DNA of 64,000 nt from Serratia ureilytica (GCF_013375155.1 NZ_JABXOF010000010.1:62001-126000), one strand, 5' to 3'; numbered from the stretch's first letter, positions 1 through 9,622 are shown. Numbers and translations are program-made. The notes: generated by a model not told the origin, from the sequence alone.

Positions 1-101
1 AGACTTCGCCGGCAGTAGAAGCCCTGGAGGCGCTGGATCCGGATTCCCTGTCGCCGCGCCAGGCGCTGGAATGGATCTACCGGCTGAAAAATATGGTGTA
101 G
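1..101 (+). CDS. mutS: DNA mismatch repair protein MutS, C-terminal end (partial)
   Basis: Only the last 32 codons are present, read from base 3 to the TAG at 99-101. They encode a tail ending [11 protein letters not shown], the typical extreme C-terminus of enterobacterial MutS, the mismatch-recognition ATPase. The rest of the gene lies left of the window. The convergent mutS/rpoS arrangement with a shared terminator is the usual enterobacterial layout and supports the call. The fragment is too short to assess domains. Confidence 0.85.
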
Positions 102-124
102 TCAGACGCCAAACGCGGGCATAA

Positions 125-155
125 AAAAACGGTGAGCATCATGCTCACCGTTTTT
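125..155. terminator. Bidirectional intrinsic terminator between mutS and rpoS
   Basis: Arms CGGTGAGC (130-137) and GCTCACCG (143-150) close a 5-base loop. An A-run lies on the left and a T-run (151-155) on the right, so the hairpin can end transcription in both directions between the convergent genes. Confidence 0.85.
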
Positions 156-180
156 ATTTGATGCGGTTCAACAACCGGCG

Positions 181-1179
181 TTATTCGCGGAACAGCGCCT
201 CAATGCTCAGGCCCTGCATCTGCAGAATCTCACGCAGGCGACGCAGACCTTCAACCTGAATCTGACGGACGCGTTCACGCGTCAGGCCAATCTCCCGGCC
301 CACGTCTTCCAGCGTCGCCGCTTCATAGCCCAGCAGGCCGAAACGACGCGCCAACACTTCACGCTGTTTGGCGTTCAGTTCGAACAGCCATTTGACGATG
401 CTTTGCTTCATATCGTCGTCTTGCGTGGTGTCTTCAGGCCCGTTGTCCTTCTCGTCGGCCAGAATGTCCAGCAGCGCTTTCTCCGAATCCCCGCCCAGCG
501 GCGTATCCACCGAGGTGATGCGCTCATTCAGGCGCAGCATGCGGCTGACGTCATCCACCGGCTTGTCGAGTTGCTCGGCAATCTCTTCAGCGCTCGGTTC
601 ATGATCCAGTTTATGGGAAAGCTCGCGCGCGGTGCGCAGATAAACATTCAGTTCTTTGACGATATGGATAGGCAAACGAATGGTGCGGGTTTGGTTCATG
701 ATCGCCCGTTCAATCGTCTGACGGATCCACCAGGTTGCGTAAGTGGAGAAACGGAAACCGCGTTCCGGGTCGAATTTTTCCACCGCGCGGATCAGACCGA
801 GGTTACCCTCTTCGATCAGATCCAGCAGCGCCAGACCGCGGTTGCTGTAGCGGCGGGCGATTTTCACCACCAGCCGCAGGTTGCTTTCAATCATGCGACG
901 GCGGGACGGCACGTCACCGCGCAGAGCACGCCGCGCAAAATAGACCTCTTCCTCTGCGGTCAACAGAGGTGAATAACCGATCTCACCCAGATAGAGCTGC
1001 GTCGCATCCAATACGCGTTGCGTAACGCCTTGAGACAACAGCTCTTCTTCCGCTAAATCGTTCTCGCTGGCCTCTTCTTCTACCAGCGCTTTTTCATCAA
1101 ACGACTCAGCCTCAGCTCCATTCTCGTCGAAATCCGCATCATCATGTAACTCGTTAACTTTCAGCGTATTTTGGCTCAT
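181..1179 (-). CDS. rpoS: RNA polymerase sigma factor RpoS (sigma-38)
   Basis: General stress/stationary-phase sigma factor, 332 aa (E. coli 330). The N-terminus is acidic. Region 2, with the core-binding and -10-recognition helices, spans about residues 90-160 ([22 protein letters not shown]). The region 4 helix-turn-helix that reads the -35 element lies at about 289-308 ([17 protein letters not shown]). Lys175 in PIHIVKEL corresponds to E. coli K173, the residue recognised by the RssB adaptor that delivers RpoS to ClpXP, so regulated proteolysis is probably conserved. TAGGAG lies a few bases before the ATG. nlpD is 54 bases upstream; in E. coli the main rpoS promoter lies inside nlpD, and the same is likely here by synteny (inference). 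Confidence 0.98.
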   Translation of the reverse strand: MSQNTLKVNELHDDADFDENGAEAESFDEKALVEEEASENDLAEEELLSQGVTQRVLDATQLYLGEIGYSPLLTAEEEVYFARRALRGDVPSRRRMIESNLRLVVKIARRYSNRGLALLDLIEEGNLGLIRAVEKFDPERGFRFSTYATWWIRQTIERAIMNQTRTIRLPIHIVKELNVYLRTARELSHKLDHEPSAEEIAEQLDKPVDDVSRMLRLNERITSVDTPLGGDSEKALLDILADEKDNGPEDTTQDDDMKQSIVKWLFELNAKQREVLARRFGLLGYEAATLEDVGREIGLTRERVRQIQVEGLRRLREILQMQGLSIEALFRE

Positions 1180-1233
1180 ATGCTGCTCCTACCCGTGATA
1201 CCGCGAGCAGAATCTCAGCGTATTCTGCCCAAT

Positions 1234-2250
1234 CTATCGCTGCGGAAGATAACGCAGCGGGTTTACGGATTTCCCCTTGTAACGAATTTCAAAATGCAAA
1301 CGTACTGAACTGGTACCGGAGCTACCCATGGTGGCTATTTTTTGACCCGCCTTCACTTCTTGTTGTTCCCGGACCAGCATTGTGTCGTTATGAGCGTAGG
1401 CGCTCAGGTAATCATCATTATGTTTGATGATGATTAGATTACCGTAACCCCGTAAAGCGTTGCCTGCATACACTACGCGACCATCGGCGGTAGCGAAGAT
1501 AGGCTGCCCACGGGAACCGGCGATATCGACGCCCTTATTCCCACCTTCTGATGAGGAAAAGTTATCAATAATCTTGCCGTCAGTCGGCCATCTCCAGGTA
1601 CTGACCGGAGCGCTGTTGCTGACGGTGCTGCTCACTGGTGGAGCGGCTTCCGGTGCGGTAACAGGCGCAGTCGCGGTCCCAACCGCTGCGGCGCCCGCTG
1701 CAGGTAACATCTTACCTACATTCTGTTTACCCGAGTTTTCAGAATACGCGTTAGTTGATTGAGAATCAACCGTTGCCGTCTGGATCTGGGTGCTGGAAGG
1801 TGGCTTCGGAACACCGCCTTTGGTCGCGTCAGTCGTCGCCAGCATACCGCCGCCGCCATTGGCAGAACCATTACCAAGTTGAATGGTTTGGCCAACATTC
1901 AGGCTGTAAGGCTCGGGAATATTGTTGCGCTGCGCCAGGTCGCGGAAATCGTTGCCGGTGATCCAGGCGATGTAAAACAGCGTATCACCGCGCTTGACCG
2001 TATAGGTGTCGCCGCCGCTGTAGCTCCCTTTAGGGATAGCGTTATAACTGCGGTTATAGACAATGCGGCCCTCTGGGCTGGCCTGCTGCGCTCCGCCATT
2101 ATTATTGCCGGATGGAACGGCGCCGCCGCCGCCCACGCTGCTGATAGGGGCTGACGTCGAGGCCGTGTTTGTACAACCCGCCAACCACAAACTTACCATC
2201 GTACACACCGCAACCCGGCGTAACGTAATCATTGGGCTTCCCGTGCTCAT
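1234..2250 (-). CDS. nlpD: Murein hydrolase activator NlpD (LysM + LytM lipoprotein)
   Basis: Outer-membrane lipoprotein of 338 aa that activates the amidase AmiC at the division septum. The signal peptide ends in a lipobox, LWLAGC, with Cys26 as the lipidated residue. A LysM peptidoglycan-binding domain follows at about 82-125 ([14 protein letters not shown]). A Gly/Ser/Thr/Ala-rich linker leads to a C-terminal LytM/M23 domain from about 218 to the end. The M23 metal-binding motifs are degenerate: NKGVD stands where active enzymes have HxxxD, and RLHFE where they have HLH. This fits a non-catalytic activator. The start was chosen by similarity to E. coli NlpD. It sits between pcm and rpoS as in other enterics. 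Confidence 0.97.
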   Translation of the reverse strand: MSTGSPMITLRRVAVCTMVSLWLAGCTNTASTSAPISSVGGGGAVPSGNNNGGAQQASPEGRIVYNRSYNAIPKGSYSGGDTYTVKRGDTLFYIAWITGNDFRDLAQRNNIPEPYSLNVGQTIQLGNGSANGGGGMLATTDATKGGVPKPPSSTQIQTATVDSQSTNAYSENSGKQNVGKMLPAAGAAAVGTATAPVTAPEAAPPVSSTVSNSAPVSTWRWPTDGKIIDNFSSSEGGNKGVDIAGSRGQPIFATADGRVVYAGNALRGYGNLIIIKHNDDYLSAYAHNDTMLVREQQEVKAGQKIATMGSSGTSSVRLHFEIRYKGKSVNPLRYLPQR

Positions 2251-2557
2251 GCTTCCCCCATGACAGCAATATCAGTGATATATCCAAAATACCCTTTACA
2301 TCGTAGCCGAGCTTTTGCCACTTCCCAGTTTCTGCGATGTAAAGGCGCCGCCGGCCGATCCCTGAACGCCAGGTCATCTCCCGCCGGAGCATCAAAACGC
2401 GCGCCAATGCTAACCACATTGGCGTCACCGCACCATAAGACAACTACGTAGAAAGGCCAATTCTAGTGAAAATTAGCCTGATTGGAACGAGAAAACCTTA
2501 TCCGCACGTGATGAAAGTGCAACAGATTTTTCAGACGGTCGAAAAATCAGACAATCG
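2251..2557. other. nlpD-pcm intergenic region
   Basis: 307 bases without a credible gene. It should hold the nlpD promoter(s) on the minus strand. Two inverted repeats are visible: CGCCAATG/CATTGGCG at 2402-2424 with a 7-base loop, and GATTTTTC/GAAAAATC at 2525-2548 with an 8-base loop, the latter just after the pcm stop. Neither is followed by a T-run, so neither is a standard terminator. Confidence 0.6.
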
Positions 2558-3184
2558 CTAGGCCAATTCGCCTTTCACCAGCGGCACAAAGCGCACCGCC
2601 TCTACCGCGTCGACCACGAAATCGTTGCCATGGCGCTGAATGCGTTTGAGGGTTTGGGCATGCTCGCCCACCGGCAACACCAAAATGCCGCCGTCGTCCA
2701 ACTGCTCAACCAGCGCCTGCGGGATCTCCGGCGGCGCGGCAGTGACGATGATCGCATCGAACGGGCCGCGCGACGCCCAGCCCTGCCAGCCGTCGCCGTG
2801 GCGAGTGGAAACATTATGAAGGTCGAGCTGCTTCAGGCGGCGCTTGGCCTGCCACTGCAGCCCCTTGATGCGCTCGACGGAACAAACGTGTTGCACCAGA
2901 TGCGCCAGAATGGCGGTTTGATAACCGGAACCGGTGCCGATCTCAAGCACCCGTGAAGTAGGCTTCAGATTCAGCAGCTCGGTCATCCGCGCCACCATAT
3001 AGGGCTGAGAAATGGTCTGACCGGAACCGATCGGTAATGCAGTGTTTTCGTAGGCTTTGTGATCCAGCGCTTCGTCGACAAAACGCTCGCGCGGCACCGC
3101 TTCGATCGCTCGCAGCAGCTTTTCGTCCCGGATCCCTTGCTGACGCAGCTGCGTCAGCAATGTTTGCATACGCTTGTTCACCAT
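2558..3184 (-). CDS. pcm: Protein-L-isoaspartate O-methyltransferase
   Basis: Repairs damaged proteins by methylating L-isoaspartyl residues with S-adenosylmethionine. The protein is 208 aa, the normal length. SAM-binding motif I is visible as [14 protein letters not shown] at about residues 80-93, followed by the acidic VERI strand. The family motif [14 protein letters not shown] lies just upstream, near residues 48-61. The start [10 protein letters not shown] aligns with E. coli Pcm. It overlaps the end of surE by 7 bases, so the two are translationally linked in the truD-surE-pcm run. Confidence 0.97.
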   Translation of the reverse strand: MVNKRMQTLLTQLRQQGIRDEKLLRAIEAVPRERFVDEALDHKAYENTALPIGSGQTISQPYMVARMTELLNLKPTSRVLEIGTGSGYQTAILAHLVQHVCSVERIKGLQWQAKRRLKQLDLHNVSTRHGDGWQGWASRGPFDAIIVTAAPPEIPQALVEQLDDGGILVLPVGEHAQTLKRIQRHGNDFVVDAVEAVRFVPLVKGELA

Positions 3185-3939
3185 TCCCCGCTAACCTCTG
3201 CCTTGGTTAACCATGTTTTCACGACTTCCTGCGCCGCGTAGGCGGTCAGATCCACCTGTAGCGGCGTGATCGCCACATAGCCTTGTTCCACCGCCGCAAA
3301 GTCGGTATCCGGCCCGACATCAAATTTATCACCAGGCGGCCCGATCCAGTAGAGATTTTGTCCACGCGGATCCTGCTGGCAGAAGACCTTATCGGCGGGA
3401 TGGCGGCTGCCACAGCGAGTGACGCGCAGGCCTTTGATCTCCGCCAGCGGCAAATCCGGCACGTTAATATTCAGGATTTTTCCGGTGCGTAACGGTTCAC
3501 GCTGCAGCGCACGCAAGATGCGGCAGGTAATGGCCGCAGCAGTCGCGTAGTGTTGGTGACCGTTCAGCGACACCGCCAGCGCGGGCAGCCCCAGGTGCCG
3601 GCCCTCCATCGCCGCCGCGACGGTGCCGGAATAGATGACGTCATCGCCTAAATTCGGTCCGGCGTTAATGCCGGAGACCACGATATCCGGCGCAGGGCGC
3701 ATCAATGCGTTGACGCCAAGATAAACGCAGTCGGTCGGCGTCCCCTGCAGCACCGCGATATCGCCGTTGGCCAGCGTCTGCGTGCGCAACGGCGACTCCA
3801 GCGTCAGGGCATTGGAAGAACCGCTGCGGTTACGATCAGGCGCCACGACCTGCACCTCGGCAAACTCCCGCAGCGCCGCTGCCAGCACCTGAATGCCTGG
3901 GGCGCTGACGCCGTCATCGTTACTCAGCAATATCCGCAT
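3178..3939 (-). CDS. surE: 5'/3'-nucleotidase SurE
   Basis: Survival protein SurE, a metal-dependent nucleotidase/exopolyphosphatase acting on nucleoside monophosphates. 253 aa. The N-terminus [10 protein letters not shown] carries the conserved Asp-Asp pair at residues 8-9 that binds the divalent metal. [22 protein letters not shown] includes the conserved Asn and SGT motif. The open frame runs 51 codons further upstream, but those codons lie inside truD and bear no resemblance to SurE, so the ATG at 3937-3939 is preferred. It overlaps truD by 20 bases and pcm by 7, giving a compact operon. Confidence 0.97.
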   Translation of the reverse strand: MRILLSNDDGVSAPGIQVLAAALREFAEVQVVAPDRNRSGSSNALTLESPLRTQTLANGDIAVLQGTPTDCVYLGVNALMRPAPDIVVSGINAGPNLGDDVIYSGTVAAAMEGRHLGLPALAVSLNGHQHYATAAAITCRILRALQREPLRTGKILNINVPDLPLAEIKGLRVTRCGSRHPADKVFCQQDPRGQNLYWIGPPGDKFDVGPDTDFAAVEQGYVAITPLQVDLTAYAAQEVVKTWLTKAEVSGEW

Positions 3940-4966
3940 CACTGTTATCCTGCTGCATGATTTCGCGAACCACGCTGGTAGCAAAGCTGCCTGCCGGCAA
4001 CCAGAAGCGCAGTTCCACGGTAACGTCATCCCACCAGTTCCACTGCAAATTTTGCGGCTGCAACAGCAGGGCCCGGCGAGCGGGTTCGACACGCTCGCGC
4101 TTTAAAAGCGTAAGCAATTCCGGTTGTTTCGCCAAGCATTGTTGTTCAAAAGCCAAGGCTTGGCCGGCGGTGCCTGGCTCTCCGTCGCCCGGCAAGGAAG
4201 CCGTGATCGCCAGCTCGCCGGCATCCAGCCGCTGTTGCAACGTCTCCAGCTCATCGGCTTTGGCGACGAACCAGCTACCGCGGCCGCTCAACTGCAGGGC
4301 ATCCCCCTCCAGCACGGTGCGCTGCAGGCCGTCGGCCAGGCGCCGGCCGGCTATCAGATTGAACAGCGCACTGCGGCTGGCGGAAAGGTAGAAGCTGCGC
4401 TTGCTGCGCTCTTTAACGCGGATTTCGTCGTTCGCCCAGCGGCGCGCCATCACCAGATTGTTGCCGCCGCGGCCGAAGCGTTGGCTGCCGAAATAGTTTG
4501 GCACGCCCTGCGCGGCGATAGCCTGCAGGCGGCGCTCAACGTCCTGACGATCGGAAATCTGGCGCAGCACCAGCGTAAAGTGGTTGCCCTTCAGATTGCC
4601 GATGCGCATTTTGCGCAGGTGGCGGGCGAACGAGAGCACCTCGCAGCCTTCCAGCGCAAACTGTGAGAAATCCGGCGTGTCTTTGCCCGGCATATGCAGG
4701 CAGAACCACTGTTCGGTCACCGCGTGGCGATCCTTCAAGCCCGCATAGCTGACGGAACGGGCGTGAATACCGGCGAAGCGCGCCAGATAGTCGGCCACGA
4801 ACTGGGTATTGCAGCCGTTTTTACGGATGTTCACCAGCACATGCTCGCCTTCGCCGTCCGGCGCAAAGCCCAGGTCTTCCACCACCACGAAGTCTTCCGG
4901 ATTGGCTTTCAACACCCCGGTGCTCTGCGGCTGGCCATGCAGCCAGGTCAGATTCGCCATATCCAT
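3920..4966 (-). CDS. truD: tRNA pseudouridine(13) synthase TruD
   Basis: Converts U13 of tRNA-Glu to pseudouridine. 348 aa (E. coli 349). The catalytic Asp is Asp79 in [15 protein letters not shown], the TruD signature. [13 protein letters not shown] and [12 protein letters not shown] are further family motifs. The start MDMANLTW is 2 codons longer than an alternative ATG at 4960; either is possible. It lies between ispF (4 bases away) and surE (overlapping). Confidence 0.97.
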   Translation of the reverse strand: MDMANLTWLHGQPQSTGVLKANPEDFVVVEDLGFAPDGEGEHVLVNIRKNGCNTQFVADYLARFAGIHARSVSYAGLKDRHAVTEQWFCLHMPGKDTPDFSQFALEGCEVLSFARHLRKMRIGNLKGNHFTLVLRQISDRQDVERRLQAIAAQGVPNYFGSQRFGRGGNNLVMARRWANDEIRVKERSKRSFYLSASRSALFNLIAGRRLADGLQRTVLEGDALQLSGRGSWFVAKADELETLQQRLDAGELAITASLPGDGEPGTAGQALAFEQQCLAKQPELLTLLKRERVEPARRALLLQPQNLQWNWWDDVTVELRFWLPAGSFATSVVREIMQQDNSDADIAE

Positions 4967-4970
4967 GCGG

Positions 4971-5444
4971 TTATTCCTTGATCAGCAAGGCGACCGCTTC
5001 GCAGGCGATGCCCTCGCCGCGCCCGGTGAAGCCGAGCTGCTCGGTGGTCGTGGCCTTCACGTTGACGTCATCCATATGGCACTGCAGATCTTCCGCCAGG
5101 AAGACGCGCATCTGCGGGATGTGCGGCGCCATTTTCGGCGCCTGGGCAATAATCGTGATGTCGAGGTTGCCGAGGCGGTACCCTTTGGCGCGGATGCGCT
5201 TCCAGGCTTCGCGCAGCAGCTCGCGGCTGTCCGCGCCCTTGAAGGCCGGATCGGTATCGGGGAACAGCTTGCCGATATCGCCCAGCGCCGCCGCGCCCAG
5301 CAAGGCGTCGGTCGCGGCGTGCAGCGCAACGTCGCCGTCGGAGTGGGCCAACAAGCCTTTGTCGTAAGGGATGCGAACACCGCCGATCACCAACGGGCCT
5401 TCGCCGCCGAATTTATGTACGTCAAAACCGTGACCGATACGCAT
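4971..5444 (-). CDS. ispF: 2-C-methyl-D-erythritol 2,4-cyclodiphosphate synthase
   Basis: Fifth step of the MEP isoprenoid pathway: cyclises CDP-methylerythritol 2-phosphate to MEcPP with release of CMP. 157 aa. Zinc ligands Asp8, His10 and His42 are visible in GHGFDVHKF and [10 protein letters not shown]. The C-terminal [17 protein letters not shown] motif, which binds CMP, is intact. It is 10 bases downstream of ispD in the same operon, so two successive-pathway enzymes are made together, as in E. coli. Confidence 0.98.
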   Translation of the reverse strand: MRIGHGFDVHKFGGEGPLVIGGVRIPYDKGLLAHSDGDVALHAATDALLGAAALGDIGKLFPDTDPAFKGADSRELLREAWKRIRAKGYRLGNLDITIIAQAPKMAPHIPQMRVFLAEDLQCHMDDVNVKATTTEQLGFTGRGEGIACEAVALLIKE

Positions 5445-5454
5445 GGTGCGCTCC

Positions 5455-6162
5455 TTAATTGTCCAACTGAGTCAAATAGAACGCCGCCAGCGCCAAATCC
5501 TCCGGCCGCGTTACTTTAATGTTATCCGCCCGGCCGGCGATCAGCAGCGGATGATAACCGCAATGCTCCAGCGCCGAGGCTTCGTCGGTGACGTTTGCGC
5601 CTTCATCCAGCGCGCGCTGCAGGCACTGCTTGAGCAGCGGCAGCGGAAACAGCTGCGGCGTCAGCGCATGCCACAGATCCTGTCGTTCAACGGTGTGGGC
5701 GATGGTGTCGCGGCCAGGTTCGGCGCGCTTCATGGTGTCGCGCACCGGCGCGGCGAGAATGCCGCCCACCTTGCTGTGTGCGGTGATCGCCAACAGGCGC
5801 TCGAGATCGTCGGCATGCAGGCAGGGGCGCGCAGCGTCGTGCACCAGCACCCAGTCCGCATCACCCGCGAGCTTCAGCCCGGCCATCACCGAATCGGCGC
5901 GCTGTTTGCCGCCCTCGGTGACGGTCACCCGCGGATCCTGAGCGATGGGCAGCCGTTCGAACTGACGATCTTCCGGGCCGATCGCCACGATCACCCGTTC
6001 AATGCGCGGGTGGCGCAACAGGGCATGGATAGCGTGTTCGACGATGCTGTGCCGGCCGATGGTTAAATATTGCTTCGGGCATTCCGCCTGCATGCGGCTG
6101 CCGATACCGGCAGCGGGTAGGACGGCAATCACCGAGGGAAAGGTGCCTGCGGAGTGATTCAT
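5455..6162 (-). CDS. ispD: 2-C-methyl-D-erythritol 4-phosphate cytidylyltransferase
   Basis: Third step of the MEP pathway: transfers CMP from CTP to methylerythritol phosphate. 235 aa. The N-terminal nucleotide-binding loop reads [10 protein letters not shown] followed by PKQYL, with the conserved Arg and Lys. [10 protein letters not shown] near the middle is the IspD signature and [10 protein letters not shown] lies near the C-terminus. It begins 3 bases after the ftsB stop codon, so co-expression with ftsB is near certain. Confidence 0.98.
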   Translation of the reverse strand: MNHSAGTFPSVIAVLPAAGIGSRMQAECPKQYLTIGRHSIVEHAIHALLRHPRIERVIVAIGPEDRQFERLPIAQDPRVTVTEGGKQRADSVMAGLKLAGDADWVLVHDAARPCLHADDLERLLAITAHSKVGGILAAPVRDTMKRAEPGRDTIAHTVERQDLWHALTPQLFPLPLLKQCLQRALDEGANVTDEASALEHCGYHPLLIAGRADNIKVTRPEDLALAAFYLTQLDN

Positions 6163-6165
6163 GCG

Positions 6166-6486
6166 TTATTTTTGTGCGTTATTTTGCGAGGAAGACGCCG
6201 CGTTGCGTCTGGATTGGTCAGGAACCAGACGATAGAAAGTCTCACCGGGCTTGATCATGCCCAGCTCATTACGCGCTCGCTCTTCGATCGCTTCCTGACC
6301 GCCGTTCAAATCATCGATTTCGGCAAACAGCTGATCGTTACGCGCTTTCAACTTCGCGTTGTTGCCCTGTTGGACCGCAACGTCTTCATTGACCCGCACG
6401 TAATCGTGAATACCATTTTTGCCCAGCCACAGTGAATACTGTAACCAACCGAGCAATGCCAGCAATAGCAGCGTAAGTTTTCCCAT
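6166..6486 (-). CDS. ftsB: Cell division protein FtsB
   Basis: Small bitopic membrane protein of the FtsQLB complex, which relays the division signal to FtsWI septal peptidoglycan synthesis. 106 aa. One transmembrane helix spans about residues 3-20 ([17 protein letters not shown]). A periplasmic coiled coil of about 30-70 follows ([22 protein letters not shown]). [17 protein letters not shown] is the conserved distal segment. The reading frame extends 18 codons upstream, but [14 protein letters not shown] is the family N-terminus. First gene of the ftsB-ispDF-truD run. Confidence 0.96.
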   Translation of the reverse strand: MGKLTLLLLALLGWLQYSLWLGKNGIHDYVRVNEDVAVQQGNNAKLKARNDQLFAEIDDLNGGQEAIEERARNELGMIKPGETFYRLVPDQSRRNAASSSQNNAQK

Positions 6487-6889
6487 CTCCGCCCCCTGAA
6501 AAACCGACCAATCATCCCACAACTTCTCGTTGGACTCCACACTGAGAGCGGCATTTCAACGCCAAATTCAGAATACGGATGAAGGATTCCCATGTTCAGC
6601 GCCTAATTCCGCTGCGAAAGCGGCAAAAAAAGCCGCTTTAGTCCGGCGCGCGCGCCGCGTTTTCCGCTGATACACACACTGCCCTTCCCCCATTATGCAG
6701 CAAGAATCACTGCACCATCGCGTCCTGACCCGTCGCTTACGCCAAGGCAAAGCAAGAAGTGAATATTTAACACCATAGAAAGAATAATCCTCATGCAGTG
6801 GTTGCACTTTCATTCATTGAAGCTTATTTTTATGCACTCATAGTGCATAAATAATTCCAATATATAACCATTCATTATCGGGGATCGCG
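6487..6889. other. Divergent intergenic region ftsB / amino-acid ABC operon
   Basis: 403 bases with no convincing gene. It must hold the ftsB promoter (minus strand) and the ABC operon promoter (plus strand). It contains a hairpin with arms AAAGCGGC/GCCGCTTT (6617-6639) around a 7-A loop, a 14-base alternating CG palindrome (6644-6657), and a perfect 10-bp-arm inverted repeat (6829-6851) described separately. GC content falls sharply in the last ~150 bases before 6890. Confidence 0.6.
6829..6851. promoter_or_regulatory. Perfect inverted repeat upstream of the ABC operon (operator candidate)
   Basis: Arms TTTATGCACT and AGTGCATAAA are separated by CAT, 38 bases before the binding-protein ATG. 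Symmetry, AT-rich flanks and position suggest a regulator site at the promoter. An NtrC site (GCAC-N7-GTGC type) would have two more bases between its half-sites, so this does not fit NtrC. The regulator is unknown. Confidence 0.5.
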
Positions 6890-7660
6890 ATGTTAAAACG
6901 TTTAGTTCTGATCGGCGCCTGCCTGGCCGCCACCTTCTCCACCGCCGCGTTGGCGGCTGAACCTACCTACGTCGTCGGCTCCGGCGGCACCTATCGGCCG
7001 TTCGAATTTGAAAACAGCCAAAAGCAGCTGGAAGGTTTCGACATCGACATAATCAAAGCCGTAGCCAAGGCCGAAGGTTTTCAAATAAAACTGATCAATA
7101 CGCCGTGGGAAGGGATCTTCGCCACGCTGAATTCCGGCGATCGCGATATCATCATCTCCGGCATCACCATCACCGATAAACGCAAACAAATGGTTGATTT
7201 TTCTGCGCCTTACTTCCCGGCAGAGCAGGCCATCGTGGTGCCGCAAGACTCGAAGGTAGACTCCATTGCCGCGTTGAAAGCGCTGAAGGTCGGCGTGGTG
7301 AACTCCAGCACCGGCGACATCGTGGTGTCCGACGCACTGGGCAAAAACAGCACCGCCATCAAACGCTTCGACAATACCCCGCTGATGCTGCAAGAGCTGT
7401 ATGAAGACGGCATCGGCGCGGCGGTCGGCGACGTCGGCGTGGCCAAGTTCTACATCAAAACCCACCCTGAGAAAGCCTTCAAGCTGGTGCCCGACGCCAA
7501 GTTCGAACGTCAGTATTTCGGCATCGCCGTCGCCAAAGGCAACGATGAGCTGCGCAACAAAATCAACGCCGGCCTGAAGAAAATCATCGCCGACGGCACC
7601 TACGCCAAGATCTACCAAGCCTGGTTCGACAGCAACGTACCGACGCTGCCGGCGGAATAA
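6890..7660 (+). CDS. Amino-acid ABC transporter, periplasmic binding protein
   Basis: Solute-binding protein of the polar/basic amino-acid (HisJ/GlnH, SBP_bac_3) family, 256 aa. The signal peptide is clear, with a likely cut after TAALA before AEPTY. The mature protein begins with the strand GSGGTYRPFEF and the family motif GFDIDIIKAVAK. ISGITITDKRKQMVDFS is the second signature, with Arg and Asp that normally grip the alpha-amino and carboxyl groups of the ligand. It is followed by a permease (69-base gap) and an ATPase, giving a complete importer. The substrate cannot be fixed from sequence: glutamine, basic or other polar amino acids are possible. Confidence 0.9.
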   Translation: MLKRLVLIGACLAATFSTAALAAEPTYVVGSGGTYRPFEFENSQKQLEGFDIDIIKAVAKAEGFQIKLINTPWEGIFATLNSGDRDIIISGITITDKRKQMVDFSAPYFPAEQAIVVPQDSKVDSIAALKALKVGVVNSSTGDIVVSDALGKNSTAIKRFDNTPLMLQELYEDGIGAAVGDVGVAKFYIKTHPEKAFKLVPDAKFERQYFGIAVAKGNDELRNKINAGLKKIIADGTYAKIYQAWFDSNVPTLPAE

Positions 7661-7729
7661 TGCCCTGCCGCCGGCGCCCGCAAGGCCGTCGGCGCGCCAC
7701 CGTTTCAGCATACCAAGAAGGAATACCCT

Positions 7730-8494
7730 TTGAACTTCCGCTGGGAGATCATCCAGGAATACGCGCCGCTGTTTATGGAAGGCGCCTGGATGACCATCAA
7801 ATGCACCATTATCTGCGTGCTGCTGGGCACCACCTGGGGATTGATCCTCGGTCTGGGGCGCTTGGCGCAGGCGCCGCACGGCATCTGGAAACCCATCCTG
7901 CATTACGGCGTTCAGTGGCCGGTACGCATCTACATCAGCGCCTTTCGCGGCACCCCGCTGTTCGTGCAGATCATGGTGGTCCACTTTGCGCTGGTGCCGC
8001 TGTTCATCAACCCGCGCGACGGCCTGCTGGTCACCAGCGGCCTGATGAGCGTCGACTTCGCCCGCGCGCTGCGCGCCGACTACGGCGCCTTTCTCTCCTG
8101 CGTGGTGGCGATCACGCTCAACGCCGGCGCCTATGTGTCGGAGATCTTCCGCGCCGGGATCCAATCGATCGACCGCGGCCAGATGGAAGCATCGCGCTCG
8201 TTGGGCATGAGCTACGGCAAGACCATGCGCCAGGTTATCTTGCCGCAAGCCTTCCGGCGCATGCTGCCGCCGCTGGGCAACAACGCCATCGCCATCGTCA
8301 AGGATTCGTCGCTGGCCTCCGCCATCGGCCTGGCGGATCTGGCCTATGCCGCCCGCACCGTCTCCGGCGCCTACGCCACCTATTGGGAGCCCTACCTGAC
8401 CATTTCGCTGGTCTATTGGGTCATCACCTTCCTGCTTTCGCTGCTGGTGCAACACATGGAAAAGAGGTTCGGTAAAAGTGATTCGCGTACATAA
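7730..8494 (+). CDS. Amino-acid ABC transporter, permease (TTG start)
   Basis: Inner-membrane subunit of the HisMQ/GlnP family, 254 aa, with about five transmembrane helices. The EAA loop that docks on the ATPase is visible as [25 protein letters not shown] split around residues 150-180. [10 protein letters not shown] near residue 70 is the typical conserved motif of this family. The start is TTG at 7730-7732, preceded by AGAAGGA at suitable spacing; no ATG in a better place exists, and the frame's first residues [17 protein letters not shown] match family N-termini. It overlaps the ATPase gene by 17 bases. Confidence 0.92.
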   Translation: MNFRWEIIQEYAPLFMEGAWMTIKCTIICVLLGTTWGLILGLGRLAQAPHGIWKPILHYGVQWPVRIYISAFRGTPLFVQIMVVHFALVPLFINPRDGLLVTSGLMSVDFARALRADYGAFLSCVVAITLNAGAYVSEIFRAGIQSIDRGQMEASRSLGMSYGKTMRQVILPQAFRRMLPPLGNNAIAIVKDSSLASAIGLADLAYAARTVSGAYATYWEPYLTISLVYWVITFLLSLLVQHMEKRFGKSDSRT

Positions 8495-9200
8495 CCTGCA
8501 AAAACAGTTCGGTGAAAGCCACGTGCTGCGCGGCATTTCCTGCCGGATCGCCGCCAACGAAGTGGTGTGCGTCATCGGCCCCTCCGGCTCCGGTAAAAGC
8601 ACCTTCCTGCGCTGCATCAACGCGCTGGAAACGCTCTCCGGCGGCGAGATCGAGGTGAATGGCTTCGCCGTCCACGATCAGAAAACCGACCTGAACAAGA
8701 TGCGTGAAAGCGTGGGCATGGTGTTCCAACGCTTTAACCTGTTCCCGCACATGACGGTGTTGGAAAACATCATCATGGCGCCGGTAAGCGTGAAAAAACT
8801 GCCGCGCGCCGAAGCCATCGCGCAAGCGGAACAGCTGCTGCGCAAGGTCGGCCTGCTCGACAAAATCGACGCCTATCCCAACAGCCTGTCCGGCGGCCAG
8901 CAGCAGCGGGTAGCGATCGCCCGCGCGCTGGCGATGGGGCCGAAAATCATGCTGTTCGACGAACCGACCTCCGCGCTCGATCCGGAGCTGGTGGGCGAAG
9001 TGTTGGCGGTGATGAAATCGCTGGCCCATGAGGGCATGACCATGGTGGTCGTCACGCATGAGATGGGCTTTGCCCGCGAGGTGGCCGACCGGGTACTGTT
9101 TATCGATCAGGGGATCATTCAGGAAGAGGGGCAGCCGCAGCAGATCTTCAGTCACCCGTCCAATCCGCGCACTCAGGCATTTTTGAGCAAAGTTTTGTAA
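8478..9200 (+). CDS. Amino-acid ABC transporter, ATP-binding protein (GTG start)
   Basis: ATPase of the polar amino-acid import family (GlnQ/HisP-like), 240 aa. Walker [10 protein letters not shown] at about residues 34-42, signature [15 protein letters not shown] at about 136-150, Walker [13 protein letters not shown], and switch His in [13 protein letters not shown] are all intact. The start is GTG at 8478, inside the permease gene, with a weak purine-rich stretch upstream. The three genes form one plus-strand operon. A GC-rich hairpin (9227-9246) follows the stop but has no T-run. Confidence 0.95.
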   Translation: MIRVHNLQKQFGESHVLRGISCRIAANEVVCVIGPSGSGKSTFLRCINALETLSGGEIEVNGFAVHDQKTDLNKMRESVGMVFQRFNLFPHMTVLENIIMAPVSVKKLPRAEAIAQAEQLLRKVGLLDKIDAYPNSLSGGQQQRVAIARALAMGPKIMLFDEPTSALDPELVGEVLAVMKSLAHEGMTMVVVTHEMGFAREVADRVLFIDQGIIQEEGQPQQIFSHPSNPRTQAFLSKVL

Positions 9201-9252
9201 CCTTCGGCACGGCTTTGCAATCCTGCGGGCGCCGGCCTCGGCGCCCACTCTC

Positions 9253-9579
9253 TCACCACCCGGTCAGGAAGCTGAACACCAGCCAGAACAGGCACAGCAC
9301 AACGGCACCGGTCAGCAGCAGCGTCAAGATCAGACGGCCGCGCAGCAGCATGCTGAGGGTGATGCCGATCAGCACCGACAGCGGCATTAGCGCCAGGAAG
9401 AATGGCCAGGTATAAAGCAGGAAAAACAGCGTATTGGAACCGTAAACCAAAAACGGCAACGCGAACGCCAGCCAGTAGAAAACAAAGCCGCTGACGCCGC
9501 CCAGGAAAGAATAAGAAGGCTCCTCTTTCTCCTGTTTTGACTGCTTGGAGTCGATCAAGATAGGCGTGACATTTTGCAT
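9253..9579 (-). CDS. ygbE: DUF3561 inner-membrane protein YgbE
   Basis: Small membrane protein of unknown function, 108 aa, matching E. coli YgbE. A short charged N-terminus (about residues 1-25) is followed by three to four hydrophobic helices: FVFYWLAFALPFLVYG, TWPFFLALMPLSVLIGITLSML and LTLLLTGAVVLCLFWLVFSFL. In E. coli it lies between cysC and ftsB. Here it keeps its place beside cysC, but the ABC operon separates it from ftsB. A strong hairpin terminator divides it from cysC, so it may be transcribed on its own. No catalytic motif is visible. Confidence 0.9.
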   Translation of the reverse strand: MQNVTPILIDSKQSKQEKEEPSYSFLGGVSGFVFYWLAFALPFLVYGSNTLFFLLYTWPFFLALMPLSVLIGITLSMLLRGRLILTLLLTGAVVLCLFWLVFSFLTGW

Positions 9580-9622
9580 AGTGATCCCTGGTTATTCGGC
9601 TCGCTCTGCGGCGGCTTAGAGT

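Noticed and set aside
3940-4092. 51-codon upstream extension of surE
   Set aside because: Lies within truD in another frame and has no similarity to Sur[11 protein letters not shown] is the known N-terminus.
6829-6851. NtrC binding site (as for glnHPQ)
   Set aside because: NtrC half-sites (GCAC ... GTGC) need a longer centre than found; this palindrome is two bases too short.
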